DNA of 8,109 bases, taken from 1162T-S-0a-05 sp050299435. GTDB lineage: Bacteria; Pseudomonadota; Gammaproteobacteria; Pseudomonadales; Cellvibrionaceae. The notes under the pieces are model-generated. The model was given only the letters and a program-made list of their open reading frames with translations. It was not told the origin of the DNA and ran no database searches. Below are positions 1-6,451 of the stretch, in pieces; position 1 is the stretch's first letter, and every line of letters begins with the position of its first letter. The stretch covers positions 1 through 8,109 of the forward strand of contig JBNKVX010000116.1 of the NCBI GenBank assembly GCA_050299435.1, read 5' to 3'. The translations under genes were made by a program, and so were the position numbers.

Positions 1-657
1 TGGGATTTTGAACGAGCTGGATTTTCTTTTGAACGTGCGTTGGAAGCCAACCCCGGCAGCGCCGCCGTAAATGCAAACTATGGGCGTTATCTGAGTCGGG
101 TTGGACAATTTGAAGAATCGGTCAAGAAAGCACAAATTGCGCAGGACCTTGATCCTCTTTCAACAAGCGCAGCGTCCTCATTGATTGTTCGCTTAATTCG
201 AGCAGATGAGTTGGTCGAGGCGAGAAGTGCTCTGGATGACTTCAAACAACGACACCCCCAGCACTACGATATTCCCTGGTTGGAAACCAACTGGCATATT
301 CGCAATGGCACTTATAGTGATGCATTGCAGTCAATCGCCTTGGAAGAACTCGATTACTTGCGTTTATCCTTAAGTGCTGTGGCGATGTTTCATCTGGGCC
401 GAACCCAACAAGCTCAACACACCCTGGATGAGTTAATTCAAATAGATGCAGAAGGGGCAGCATTTCAAATTGCCGAGGTTTATGCACAATGGCAAGACTT
501 AGATAGTGCCTTTGAATGGTTGGAACGCGCTTTTCAGCAAGGTGATCCTGGCTTATCTGAGCTCTATTCAAGCTTGAACCTGGAAAACCTGTATCAAGAC
601 CCTCGATTTAAATTAATGGCAAAGCGTGTCGGTTTGCCTTCCCTATCAAATATATAA
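1..657 (+). CDS. TPR-repeat protein, C-terminal part (5' end outside window)
   Basis: The reading frame is open from the first base (it begins W-D-F-E-R-A) to the TAA at 655-657, giving 218 visible residues. The TTG at position 40 is an internal codon, not a convincing start, because the upstream residues continue the same helical repeat. The sequence is a string of tetratricopeptide-like helix pairs: an A-L-E-A-N-P turn near residues 13-18, then a YGRYLSRVGQFEESVKKAQ unit ending L-D-P, and a last unit with A-E-V-Y-A-Q-W. The ending, with D-P-G-L then D-P-R-F and R-V-G-L-P, is typical of the C-terminal TPR tail of large signalling proteins such as CadC-like winged-helix regulators, TPR-bearing class III cyclases or protein kinases. 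Those families carry their effector domain at the N terminus, which is not visible, so the function cannot be assigned. The TPR part would mediate protein contacts. Confidence 0.85.
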   Translation, partial: WDFERAGFSFERALEANPGSAAVNANYGRYLSRVGQFEESVKKAQIAQDLDPLSTSAASSLIVRLIRADELVEARSALDDFKQRHPQHYDIPWLETNWHIRNGTYSDALQSIALEELDYLRLSLSAVAMFHLGRTQQAQHTLDELIQIDAEGAAFQIAEVYAQWQDLDSAFEWLERAFQQGDPGLSELYSSLNLENLYQDPRFKLMAKRVGLPSLSNI

Positions 658-858
658 GTCAATTCAACCTACACAGATCCCGGTTGCATCTCTTAAAGCC
701 CCGTCATTACTGGCCTCCGGGCATGTCATGAAAAAGTCATGGCATTGTTACGGCTTGAATAGGACGAAATGCAACGAAACCTAAATACTCCCGTCCACGC
801 CGAGAGGCCAAAACTCTAACCATCAAATTATCTGCTTACTTTCAAAAGGGAGTCTTTT

Positions 859-1623
859 ATGAAACGCACATTAATACTGATATACAGCTTGAGCAGCTAC
901 GCTTTGTTTTTTGTTACTTTCCTTTATTCCATTGGTTTTATTGGCAATATCTGGGTGTCGCGCTCAATTGATTCTGCGCCCAGCACTTCCTTGGGTATGG
1001 CCATTCTCATTGATCTGGGCTTACTGGCATTGTTTGCCGTTCAACACAGCGGTATGGCTCGTCCGGCCTTCAAACGCTGGCTTACGCGTTTTATTCCGGA
1101 AGCCGCAGAACGCAGTACCTACGTATTACTGTCTACCCTGTGTTTAATTGTATTGATGGCTTATTGGGCACCACTCGGGGGTGTAATCTGGCAAGTTAGC
1201 AACCCAAGTGCTGCTATGGTGTTGAATGGACTTTACCTTGCCAGCTGGGGTTTATTACTTTACGCCACATTCCTGATTAACCACTTTGATTTGTTCGGAC
1301 TGCGTCAAGCGTGGGCTGCCTTTGTTCAGAAGAAAGCTAAACCACTGAATTTTGTTACACCCGCTTTATACCGCATAGTTCGCCACCCCATTTACGTGGG
1401 TTGGATTGGTATTTTCTGGTTTACTCCGACCATGACTATTACACACGCCGTTTTTGCTTTGGGCTGTACGGCCTACATCTTTATCGGCATTTTCCTGGAA
1501 GAGCGTGATTTGGTTGCGACTCACCCCGAATATGCACAATACAAACGTAAAGTCCCAGCCTTGCTACCTTCGTTTAAACGTCGCTTACGCGCAGAAGCTC
1601 AAGTGCAATCTTCTGCGGCCTAA
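859..1623 (+). CDS. mddA: MddA-like methanethiol S-methyltransferase (integral membrane)
   Basis: This 254-residue membrane protein belongs to the NnrU/isoprenylcysteine carboxyl methyltransferase-like superfamily. It resembles MddA, which transfers a methyl group from S-adenosylmethionine to methanethiol to give dimethyl sulfide. Hydrophobic segments lie near residues 5-32, 46-62, 87-105, 119-140, 178-188 and 196-213. Family motifs are F-A-V-Q-H-S (59-64), R-S-T-Y-V-L (85-90), I-N-H-F-D-L-F-G-L-R-Q (140-150), the SAM-site-like L-Y-R-I-V-R-H-P (170-177) and E-E-R-D-L (214-218) near the C terminus. The N-H-F-D-L-F-G-L-R-Q block and the R-S-T-Y block favour MddA over generic Icmt or NnrU proteins, from memory of the family. 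The ATG at 859 follows a strong AAGGGAG Shine-Dalgarno at 846-852. A small membrane ORF lies 27 nt downstream, before a terminator, so the two probably share a transcript. The substrate is inferred from family resemblance; another small thiol is possible. Confidence 0.82.
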   Translation: MKRTLILIYSLSSYALFFVTFLYSIGFIGNIWVSRSIDSAPSTSLGMAILIDLGLLALFAVQHSGMARPAFKRWLTRFIPEAAERSTYVLLSTLCLIVLMAYWAPLGGVIWQVSNPSAAMVLNGLYLASWGLLLYATFLINHFDLFGLRQAWAAFVQKKAKPLNFVTPALYRIVRHPIYVGWIGIFWFTPTMTITHAVFALGCTAYIFIGIFLEERDLVATHPEYAQYKRKVPALLPSFKRRLRAEAQVQSSAA

Positions 1624-1650
1624 TATCAGTTTAGAATGGAGTGCAAACTT

Positions 1651-1779
1651 ATGATGAATAAAATAATAGAGCGATCAAGCAGCGCAATAACGAGAATCGG
1701 TTTCGCCGGACTGATCTTTTTTACTGCGAAAGGATTGCTCTGGTTAACAATTCCTCTTCTCTTTGCGCGATTTGTTTAA
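1651..1779 (+). CDS. putative 42-residue single-pass membrane microprotein downstream of mddA
   Basis: This short frame runs from ATG 1651 to TAA 1777-1779 and encodes 42 residues beginning M-M-N-K-I-I-E-R. A GGAGTG Shine-Dalgarno at 1638-1643 lies 7 nt before the first ATG, which favours that start over the second ATG at 1654. The first 16 residues are polar with three basic residues. Residues 17-42 are almost wholly hydrophobic (F-A-G-L-I-F-F-T-A-K-G-L-L-W-L then I-P-L-L-F-A). Under the positive-inside rule this predicts one transmembrane helix with a cytoplasmic N terminus. The gene sits 27 nt after mddA and 34 nt before the intrinsic terminator, so it is the last gene of that unit. I do not recognise the family. 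It could be a partner or stability factor for the neighbouring membrane enzyme, but this is inferred from position only. A chance ORF cannot be excluded, although spacing, RBS and composition argue for a real gene. Confidence 0.62.
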   Translation: MMNKIIERSSSAITRIGFAGLIFFTAKGLLWLTIPLLFARFV

Positions 1780-1813
1780 TTAAATTCTGTTTATTCGCGT
1801 CTAACCTTCTACT

Positions 1814-1841
1814 AAAAGCCCCGAAATATTGGGGCTTTTTT
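1814..1841 (+). terminator. Rho-independent terminator of the mddA unit
   Basis: Perfect 9-bp inverted repeat AAAAGCCCC (1814-1822) and GGGGCTTTT (1831-1839) with an 8-nt loop, ending in a run of six T (1836-1841). The GC-rich core with a flanking A tract and T tract is a textbook intrinsic terminator. The matching A and T tracts mean it could also work on the opposite strand. It insulates the B12 operon, whose promoter starts about 90 nt downstream, from mddA read-through. Confidence 0.9.
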
Positions 1842-1929
1842 ACTGGATTCCGGTTTACACTTTGGTTTCTTTATGTTCGTCATTACACTTTATACCGCGT
1901 TCGCTATCTGGTTTAAGTAAACGACTGAT

Positions 1930-1958
1930 TTGACTTTGATACAACCATGCCCTACATT
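1930..1958 (+). promoter_or_regulatory. sigma70-like promoter of the cobalamin operon
   Basis: The -35 element TTGACT (1930-1935) matches TTGACA at five of six positions. After a 17-nt spacer comes TACATT (1953-1958), a 4/6 match to TATAAT. The predicted transcription start, about 7 nt later near 1965, falls immediately before the first base of riboswitch stem P1 at 1967, which is the expected arrangement for a leader riboswitch. Spacing and placement support the call; the -10 match is only moderate. Confidence 0.6.
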
Positions 1959-1966
1959 TGCGCCCG

Positions 1967-2092
1967 TTTACAGGTGCCTAAGACCTTCTGGGTTGCTTAG
2001 GTTAAATGGGAAGCTGGTGCCTTCAATAAGTATTCCAGCGCTGCCCCCGCAACGGTAAGTTGATTTCAACAAGCCCGATACCTGCCTGTAAA
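1967..2092 (+). promoter_or_regulatory. cobalamin (B12) riboswitch aptamer
   Basis: The closing stem P1 is a perfect 8-bp pairing of TTTACAGG (1967-1974) with CCTGTAAA (2085-2092). Inside it are the G-G-T-G-C-C entry (1973-1978), a hairpin CCTAAG/CTTAGG (1977-1982 with 1996-2001), the conserved TGGGAAGC stretch (2007-2014), hairpin P5 GCTGG/CCAGC (2013-2017 with 2035-2039), the B12 box GCTGCCCCCGCAACGGTAAG (2040-2059) and the 3' conserved AGCCCGATACCTGCC block (2072-2086), one base shorter than the E. coli btuB equivalent. The class binds adenosylcobalamin or a related cobalamin and represses downstream genes when occupied. It lies directly upstream of btuB, so the ligand matches the genes it controls. 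Confidence 0.96.
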
Positions 2093-2203
2093 TAGTGTTG
2101 ATGGAGCGGAGGGCTACCATCCAAGCCTCTTGCCAGTTTTGGCAATCCTGCGCTTTTACCTCCCTCGATCCCTGTCTTCTATATTTATTTAAGGGGTTGG
2201 ACT
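2093..2203 (+). promoter_or_regulatory. riboswitch expression platform with L13 hairpin and btuB RBS sequestration
   Basis: This non-coding leader links the aptamer to btuB. Hand folding shows three hairpins. GATGG/CCATC (2100-2104 with 2117-2121) presents loop 2105-2116, whose GAGGGC (2109-2114) can pair with GCCTTC (2019-2024) in aptamer loop L5, giving the L5-L13 kissing contact expected of this class. TTGCCA/TGGCAA (2130-2135 with 2140-2145) has a 4-nt loop and no T tract directly after it. A 9-bp stem pairs 2165-2173 with 2192-2200 (three G-U wobbles) and buries the AAGGGG Shine-Dalgarno at 2191-2196. No strong intrinsic terminator is visible, so control of translation initiation is more likely than transcription attenuation. 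This is manual folding without energies. Confidence 0.6.
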
Positions 2204-4048
2204 TTGTTTAAACATACAATTTTATTTGGCAGCCTGGCTGCTTTTTCTGTTCTTACTTTTGCAAATGATGACAGCCTTGTTCAAGAGCAAATTGTAACCG
2301 TGGCCTCACGTACCGCTGTGCCTGAACGAGCCATCTCTTCATCAATTTCGATATTGGATGAAGAAGCTTTAATTAACATGGGCTATTTAAGCCTAAGTGA
2401 TGCAATTGCGAGTTTACCTTCAACAAATATGGCTAATAGCGGCGGTTTGGGTAAAGCGACCTCAATGAGTGTGCGCGGTGAAGCGGGATTTCGCACTCAG
2501 GTTTATATTGACGGTATCAACGTCGCGGATATTTCTGCTCCACAAACTGTTACCGCGTTTGAGCATATTTTAAGTTCCGGGGTTTCACGTGTTGAAGTAT
2601 TGCGAGGGCCACAAGGATTAGCATACGGAGCGGATGCAGGAGGAGTTATTCATATTTCTACGCAAGGACCAGCGTCGTCGGGTTTGCATGCTGGAGCAGA
2701 TTTTGAAACCGGAAGTTATGGCTCGCAGTTAGCAAGTGGAATTGTGCATTTTGATAATGACACTGTATCTGCCAGCGTGAACATTGCCTCTCTTGAAAGT
2801 GATGGCTTCAATACTTCAGTTTACGATTTAAGTGAGGATGAAGATGGCTATGAAAATACCACTTTGCACACGCGTATTTCCGCTAAGTTGTCAAACAATG
2901 TGAATCTGGAAGGAGTCTATCGCTCTGTAGAAGGAAGCACTGATTATGATTCCTGTTATGACAGCAGCACTTTTGCGCTTATTCACGAATGTTATTCAGA
3001 TTATGAGCAAGATAGCCAAGGTCTTGCATTAAAAGTATCGCAGTTTGGTCAACATAGGTTTGGATACAGTGCCACAGAAATTATTCGCAAAAATTATTCT
3101 GCAAATATTTTTTCCTTTGGCGCTGAAGGCAAAACAGAAAAGCTGGAATATCAAGGTGAGTTTAAACCCAGTGATACACAGCACTGGGTATTTGGCTTAG
3201 ATGACCTTAGCGAATCCTTAAACGATGTACAAAGAGAACGCGGTCAACAGGGCGCCTATGTTGAGTATCTGGCAACATTGCCCTCTTCCATTTATTTCAA
3301 TGCGGGCTTAAGACGAGATGAAAATGACGATTTTGGCAGTTTCACCAGTTACCGCTTGGGTGCTGCAAAAATTGTTTCAGTAAACAAAAAGGATGAGCTT
3401 AAGTTCAAAGCCAGTGTCGGCACAGGGTTTCGTGCTCCTGCTATATATGAAGAATACTTGAACGAGGCTTTTGGTCCGCCTGATATGCCCGCTTTAAGAG
3501 AGGAAACCAGTCAAGGTTTTGATTTGGGATTAGAATTTTACGGTGCTCAGGGCTTGCACCTGGAAGCCATTTATTTCTCACAACGTGTCGAAGACGAAAT
3601 CTATTACGATCTTATTGGCTTTAGTGGATATTTGCAGGGTGAGGGTGAAGCAAAATCTTCTGGCCTTGAACTCATTGCAGATGTGCCTTTGTCGGAAACC
3701 TGGTCTTATCGTTTTAACTACAGTTACACAGACTCGGAACAAAATGACGGCAGTGTACGTTCGCGCATTCCTCGGCATAGTGGCAGTTTGTCCTTACTGG
3801 CAGCACTACTAGAACAACGCTTGCACCTTGCGTTGCATTTAAATGCTGTAGCGGATATCTACGACGCGGTAGCCATGCAAGCACTCGATAACTATCGCCT
3901 GCTAAACGCTACGCTTAGGTACGAACTGACTTCCGGAGTTGATTTGTATTTGCGCGTGGAAAACATTGCTGATGAAGAATATCAAAGCGTACCCGCTTAT
4001 TACGCTGCTGAAGCGTCAGCTTATGCAGGTGTTAAACTGCGTTTTTAA
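2204..4048 (+). CDS. btuB: TonB-dependent outer-membrane cobalamin receptor BtuB
   Basis: This 614-residue protein imports cobalamin across the outer membrane using energy from TonB-ExbBD. The length equals that of the E. coli BtuB precursor. A signal peptide occupies residues 1-20, with likely cleavage after T-F-A before N-D-D. A TonB-box-like E-Q-I-V-T-V-A-S (28-35) follows, then the plug domain (about 40-155, with R-T-Q-V-Y-I-D-G-I-N at 97-106 and R-V-E-V-L-R-G-P at 129-136). The 22-strand-type barrel ends in the terminal F needed for outer-membrane assembly. An acidic loop near 208-216 resembles the calcium-binding Asp-rich loop of E. coli BtuB. The start is TTG at 2204, chosen because AAGGGG (2191-2196) lies 7 nt upstream, the signal peptide begins there and no ATG is suitably placed. 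It is the first gene after the B12 riboswitch, which settles cobalamin over iron siderophores as substrate. C251 and C263 lie in a predicted extracellular loop. Confidence 0.95.
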   Translation: MFKHTILFGSLAAFSVLTFANDDSLVQEQIVTVASRTAVPERAISSSISILDEEALINMGYLSLSDAIASLPSTNMANSGGLGKATSMSVRGEAGFRTQVYIDGINVADISAPQTVTAFEHILSSGVSRVEVLRGPQGLAYGADAGGVIHISTQGPASSGLHAGADFETGSYGSQLASGIVHFDNDTVSASVNIASLESDGFNTSVYDLSEDEDGYENTTLHTRISAKLSNNVNLEGVYRSVEGSTDYDSCYDSSTFALIHECYSDYEQDSQGLALKVSQFGQHRFGYSATEIIRKNYSANIFSFGAEGKTEKLEYQGEFKPSDTQHWVFGLDDLSESLNDVQRERGQQGAYVEYLATLPSSIYFNAGLRRDENDDFGSFTSYRLGAAKIVSVNKKDELKFKASVGTGFRAPAIYEEYLNEAFGPPDMPALREETSQGFDLGLEFYGAQGLHLEAIYFSQRVEDEIYYDLIGFSGYLQGEGEAKSSGLELIADVPLSETWSYRFNYSYTDSEQNDGSVRSRIPRHSGSLSLLAALLEQRLHLALHLNAVADIYDAVAMQALDNYRLLNATLRYELTSGVDLYLRVENIADEEYQSVPAYYAAEASAYAGVKLRF

Positions 4049-4072
4049 GCAATAATCCTCTTGAAGGTCAAC

Positions 4073-4672
4073 ATGGACAAAAATACCAGGCACAAGCAGG
4101 CTATGAAAAAGCAAAAGGCCTCTGTAGACGCCAGTATCAAACTAGCAAAAGCAGATAAAAGTCTAGTGCTTCTATTAACCGGAGATGGAAAAGGTAAATC
4201 CTCATCGGCCTTTGGTATGGTCATGCGCGCGCTGGGTTACGATCAAAAAGTAGCTGTGGTGCAGTTTATTAAAGGTGAACAACTTTCCGGTGAAGAGTTG
4301 TATTTAAAAAATCACTGTCCCGGCGTTGCTTTTTATCAAATGGCAACTGGCTTTACCTGGGATACCCAGGATCGTCAAAGCGATATTGAAGCCGCAAAAA
4401 AAACCTGGGAGGTTGCGAAAGGACATTTACAGGAAACAGATTTAGATTTGTTAATACTGGATGAACTCACCTACATGCTGGCCTTTAACTATTTAGCAGA
4501 AGACGAAATTATTTCCGCGCTTGAACAGCGTGCGCCACAGCTTAGTGTGGTTATAACGGGTCGCGGCGGCGGCAGTGCGCTGCGCGATATTGCAGATACT
4601 GTTGCGGAAGTCAAAAATATTAAACATGCTTTCGAACGAGGTATAAAAGCACGCAGGGGTGTAGATTACTGA
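4073..4672 (+). CDS. cobO: cob(I)yrinic acid a,c-diamide adenosyltransferase (CobO/BtuR/CobA type)
   Basis: This cytoplasmic enzyme transfers the 5'-deoxyadenosyl group of ATP to the reduced cobalt of corrinoids, making adenosylcobalamin. In an uptake operon without de novo corrin genes its job is salvage (BtuR role). From the ATG the protein has 199 residues, close to the 196 of E. coli BtuR. The family P-loop G-D-G-K-G-K-S-S is at 37-44. Other conserved blocks are V-V-Q-F-I-K-G (62-68), G-F-T-W (93-96), L-I-L-D-E-L (127-132), T-G-R-G (162-165) and the C-terminal A-R-R-G-V-D-Y (193-199). I place the start at ATG 4073 because GAAGG (4063-4067) sits 5 nt before it. An upstream in-frame TTG at 4061 would add four residues but lacks a Shine-Dalgarno. 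The gene begins 24 nt after btuB and ends 5 nt before btuC, so it is cotranscribed with both. Confidence 0.95.
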   Translation: MDKNTRHKQAMKKQKASVDASIKLAKADKSLVLLLTGDGKGKSSSAFGMVMRALGYDQKVAVVQFIKGEQLSGEELYLKNHCPGVAFYQMATGFTWDTQDRQSDIEAAKKTWEVAKGHLQETDLDLLILDELTYMLAFNYLAEDEIISALEQRAPQLSVVITGRGGGSALRDIADTVAEVKNIKHAFERGIKARRGVDY

Positions 4673-4677
4673 GGCCT

Positions 4678-5682
4678 ATGATTAGTTCAAGCACTAGAGT
4701 AAGTACTTTACACCTCTATCTTGCGTTGAGTTTGATTTTATTAGTCAGTATTTTTATTGCTTTAGCTAACGGTGCAGTGAATCTAGCTCTCACTGATTTA
4801 AAGGATCAACATCAATTAATCTTTTTTGAATTGCGTTTACCACGTGTTTTATTGGCTGCTTTAGTGGGAGCCAATCTTGCGTTGTGTGGTGCAATATCTC
4901 AGGGATTGTTTCGCAATGCTTTAGCCGACCCTTCTCTTATTGGCGTTACCGCTGGCGCATCGCTGGGAGCGAGTCTGGTCATTGTCGGTTTCCTTGGGTT
5001 TAATGTACTAGATAAACAATGGTTAAGCTTACCTCTTGTTTCTTTCGGCGCTTTTATTGGTGGCTTAGTTACGGTCGTGCTTGTTTATCAGTTGGCGATG
5101 AAAATCAATTCCGGCTCGGTACTAACAATGTTGTTAGTGGGCATTGCCATTACAGCTTTTGTTTCAGCGTTAACCGGATTATTGGATTTTTACGCGGACA
5201 GTGAACAGTTGCGACGAATGAGTTTATGGCGCATGGGTGGCTTGCATGGCGCTAACTACGCCAGTGTCTTGCTCGCTGCAGCGATACTAATTTTACTTTT
5301 GTGCGTTTTACCTTTTTTTGCAGCGCCGCTAAATGCCATGTTGCTGGGAGAATCTGAAGCGCGTCATTTAGGCATTGATATCGACAAACTAAAATTACAT
5401 TTAATTGCAGTGTTAGCACTGGGAACCGGCGCCGCTGTCGCACTTGCAGGTACCATTGCATTCGTGGGTTTGATCGTACCTCACCTTTTGCGTTTACTTG
5501 TCGGACCTAATCATCGTGTATTGCTGCCCGCTTCTGCGTTTGGTGGCGCCATTTTATTGAGCTTGGCAGATACTTTTTCTCGTACCTTAGTGGCACCTAC
5601 AGAATTACCTGTCGGCTTGTTGACCGCTTTGCTCGGTGCGCCTTTTTTTATTTTTCTGTTGAGAAAGAATTATGGGCGCTAG
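4678..5682 (+). CDS. btuC: cobalamin ABC importer permease BtuC (FecCD family)
   Basis: This 334-residue inner-membrane permease forms the translocation pore of the type II B12 importer as a dimer; E. coli BtuC has 326 residues. Many hydrophobic helices fit the usual ten-span FecCD fold. Diagnostic blocks are E-L-R-L-P-R (51-56), N-A-L-A-D-P-S-L-I-G-V (80-90), G-E-S-E-A-R-H-L-G-I (224-233, the coupling region that docks on the ATPase), G-T-I-A-F-V-G-L-I-V-P-H (258-269) and T-E-L-P-V-G (308-313). R56 and R302 sit where E. coli BtuC has the arginines that contact glutamates on BtuF. The ATG at 4678 is 5 nt after the cobO stop and has only a weak GAGG close by, so coupling to cobO translation is likely. 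Its end overlaps the next gene by 11 nt. Sequence alone cannot exclude a haem or siderophore substrate, but the riboswitch, btuB and cobO make cobalamin the clear choice. Confidence 0.93.
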   Translation: MISSSTRVSTLHLYLALSLILLVSIFIALANGAVNLALTDLKDQHQLIFFELRLPRVLLAALVGANLALCGAISQGLFRNALADPSLIGVTAGASLGASLVIVGFLGFNVLDKQWLSLPLVSFGAFIGGLVTVVLVYQLAMKINSGSVLTMLLVGIAITAFVSALTGLLDFYADSEQLRRMSLWRMGGLHGANYASVLLAAAILILLLCVLPFFAAPLNAMLLGESEARHLGIDIDKLKLHLIAVLALGTGAAVALAGTIAFVGLIVPHLLRLLVGPNHRVLLPASAFGGAILLSLADTFSRTLVAPTELPVGLLTALLGAPFFIFLLRKNYGR

Positions 5683-6451
5683 TTTATTTTCATTAGAGAA
5701 TCTGAGCTTCGATTACGGCTCGCACTGTGTGTTTAATGCTATTAATTTAAAGATTAATGCTGGCGAATTCTGCGCTTTGATTGGTCCAAATGGTTCCGGA
5801 AAAAGCACTTTGTTAAAGTTATTAAGTGGGGAATTAATTCCTACATCCGGAAAACTGAAGTTTAAAGATAACGCTTTGTCTCGTTGGCCTCGAGATCAAC
5901 TCGCCAAGCAACTCGCTGTGTTGCCCCAGCAAAGTTTGTTGAATTTTCCATATACGCTTAAAGAAGTTGTTGACCTTGGCCGCTATCCACACGCTAGTGG
6001 TGCACAAGGTGATGAGCAAATTCTACAAAAGGTGTTAACAGCAATGGACCTGCATTCTCTTCAAACGCACATTTACACACAGGTTTCCGGCGGTGAAAAG
6101 CAGCGGACACAATTGGCTCGCGTACTCACACAAATTTGGCCGGACGAAGGCCAGTCTGGCAATACGCTCTTATTGGATGAACCGGTAAGCGCACTTGATC
6201 GCGGGCACGCCGAGCGTTTAATGCAGGAATTGAAGCAGCTTTGTCGGCAAGGCCTAGGCATTGTCGTGGCCTTACACGATATCAATATGGCTGCACGGTA
6301 TTGCAATCGAATGATCGCCCTAAAAGAAGGGGAGATTATTGCTGAGGGTTCCGCTCAGGCCGTTATGCAAAGCACAATTTTAAATTCGCTATTTAATACT
6401 GACGGCATGGTAATTCAGCATCCAGAGAAAAACTATCCGGTGTATCTATGA
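5672..6451 (+). CDS. btuD: cobalamin ABC importer ATP-binding protein BtuD (HmuV-like)
   Basis: This 259-residue cytoplasmic ATPase powers the BtuC pore. All nucleotide-binding motifs look intact: Walker A G-P-N-G-S-G-K-S-T (38-46), Q-loop L-P-Q-Q (84-87), signature V-S-G-G-E-K-Q-R (138-145), Walker B with catalytic glutamate L-L-L-D-E-P (166-171), D-loop S-A-L-D (173-176) and H-loop histidine H202. The stretch L-P-Q-Q-S-L-L-N-F-P-Y-T-L-K-E-V-V with L-G-R-Y-P-H, and a short insert after L-T-Q-I-W (152-156), resemble HmuV-type haem importer ATPases more than E. coli BtuD. Automatic annotation may therefore call it a haem transporter subunit. The ATG at 5672 lies inside the btuC end (11-nt overlap), with only a weak purine stretch before it, so coupled translation is expected. 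The stop overlaps btuF by 4 nt. Operon context assigns it to cobalamin. Confidence 0.91.
   Translation: MGASLFSLENLSFDYGSHCVFNAINLKINAGEFCALIGPNGSGKSTLLKLLSGELIPTSGKLKFKDNALSRWPRDQLAKQLAVLPQQSLLNFPYTLKEVVDLGRYPHASGAQGDEQILQKVLTAMDLHSLQTHIYTQVSGGEKQRTQLARVLTQIWPDEGQSGNTLLLDEPVSALDRGHAERLMQELKQLCRQGLGIVVALHDINMAARYCNRMIALKEGEIIAEGSAQAVMQSTILNSLFNTDGMVIQHPEKNYPVYL

Noticed and set aside
242..571. Minus-strand ORF of 109 residues opposite the TPR gene
   Set aside because: It lies wholly within the well-supported TPR reading frame, and its translation shows no domain. It is a shadow ORF.
723..745. Inverted repeat ATGTCATG/CATGGCAT with a 7-nt A-rich loop upstream of mddA
   Set aside because: Eight pairs with one wobble, but low GC, no T tract after it and no recognised operator. 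It could be a terminator remnant or chance, so no feature is called.
658..858. Promoter or small gene in the gap before mddA
   Set aside because: Hexamers such as TTGAAT near 755 and TAAATA near 781 are spaced 21 nt apart, outside the normal range. No short ORF with a ribosome site was seen apart from the mddA start itself.
1889..1896. TTTATACC as an alternative -10 box for the B12 operon
   Set aside because: No acceptable -35 hexamer at 16-18 nt upstream. The TTGACT/TACATT pair at 1930-1958 has correct spacing and positions the start just before the aptamer.
2130..2155. Hairpin TTGCCA/TGGCAA in the btuB leader as an intrinsic terminator
   Set aside because: The stem is only six pairs and is followed by TCCTGCGC before a run of just four T, so it does not fit a standard Rho-independent terminator. 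It is described within the expression platform instead.
4061..4072. Upstream TTG start for cobO adding four residues
   Set aside because: No Shine-Dalgarno precedes the TTG, whereas the GAAGG beginning at 4063 is correctly placed for the ATG at 4073.
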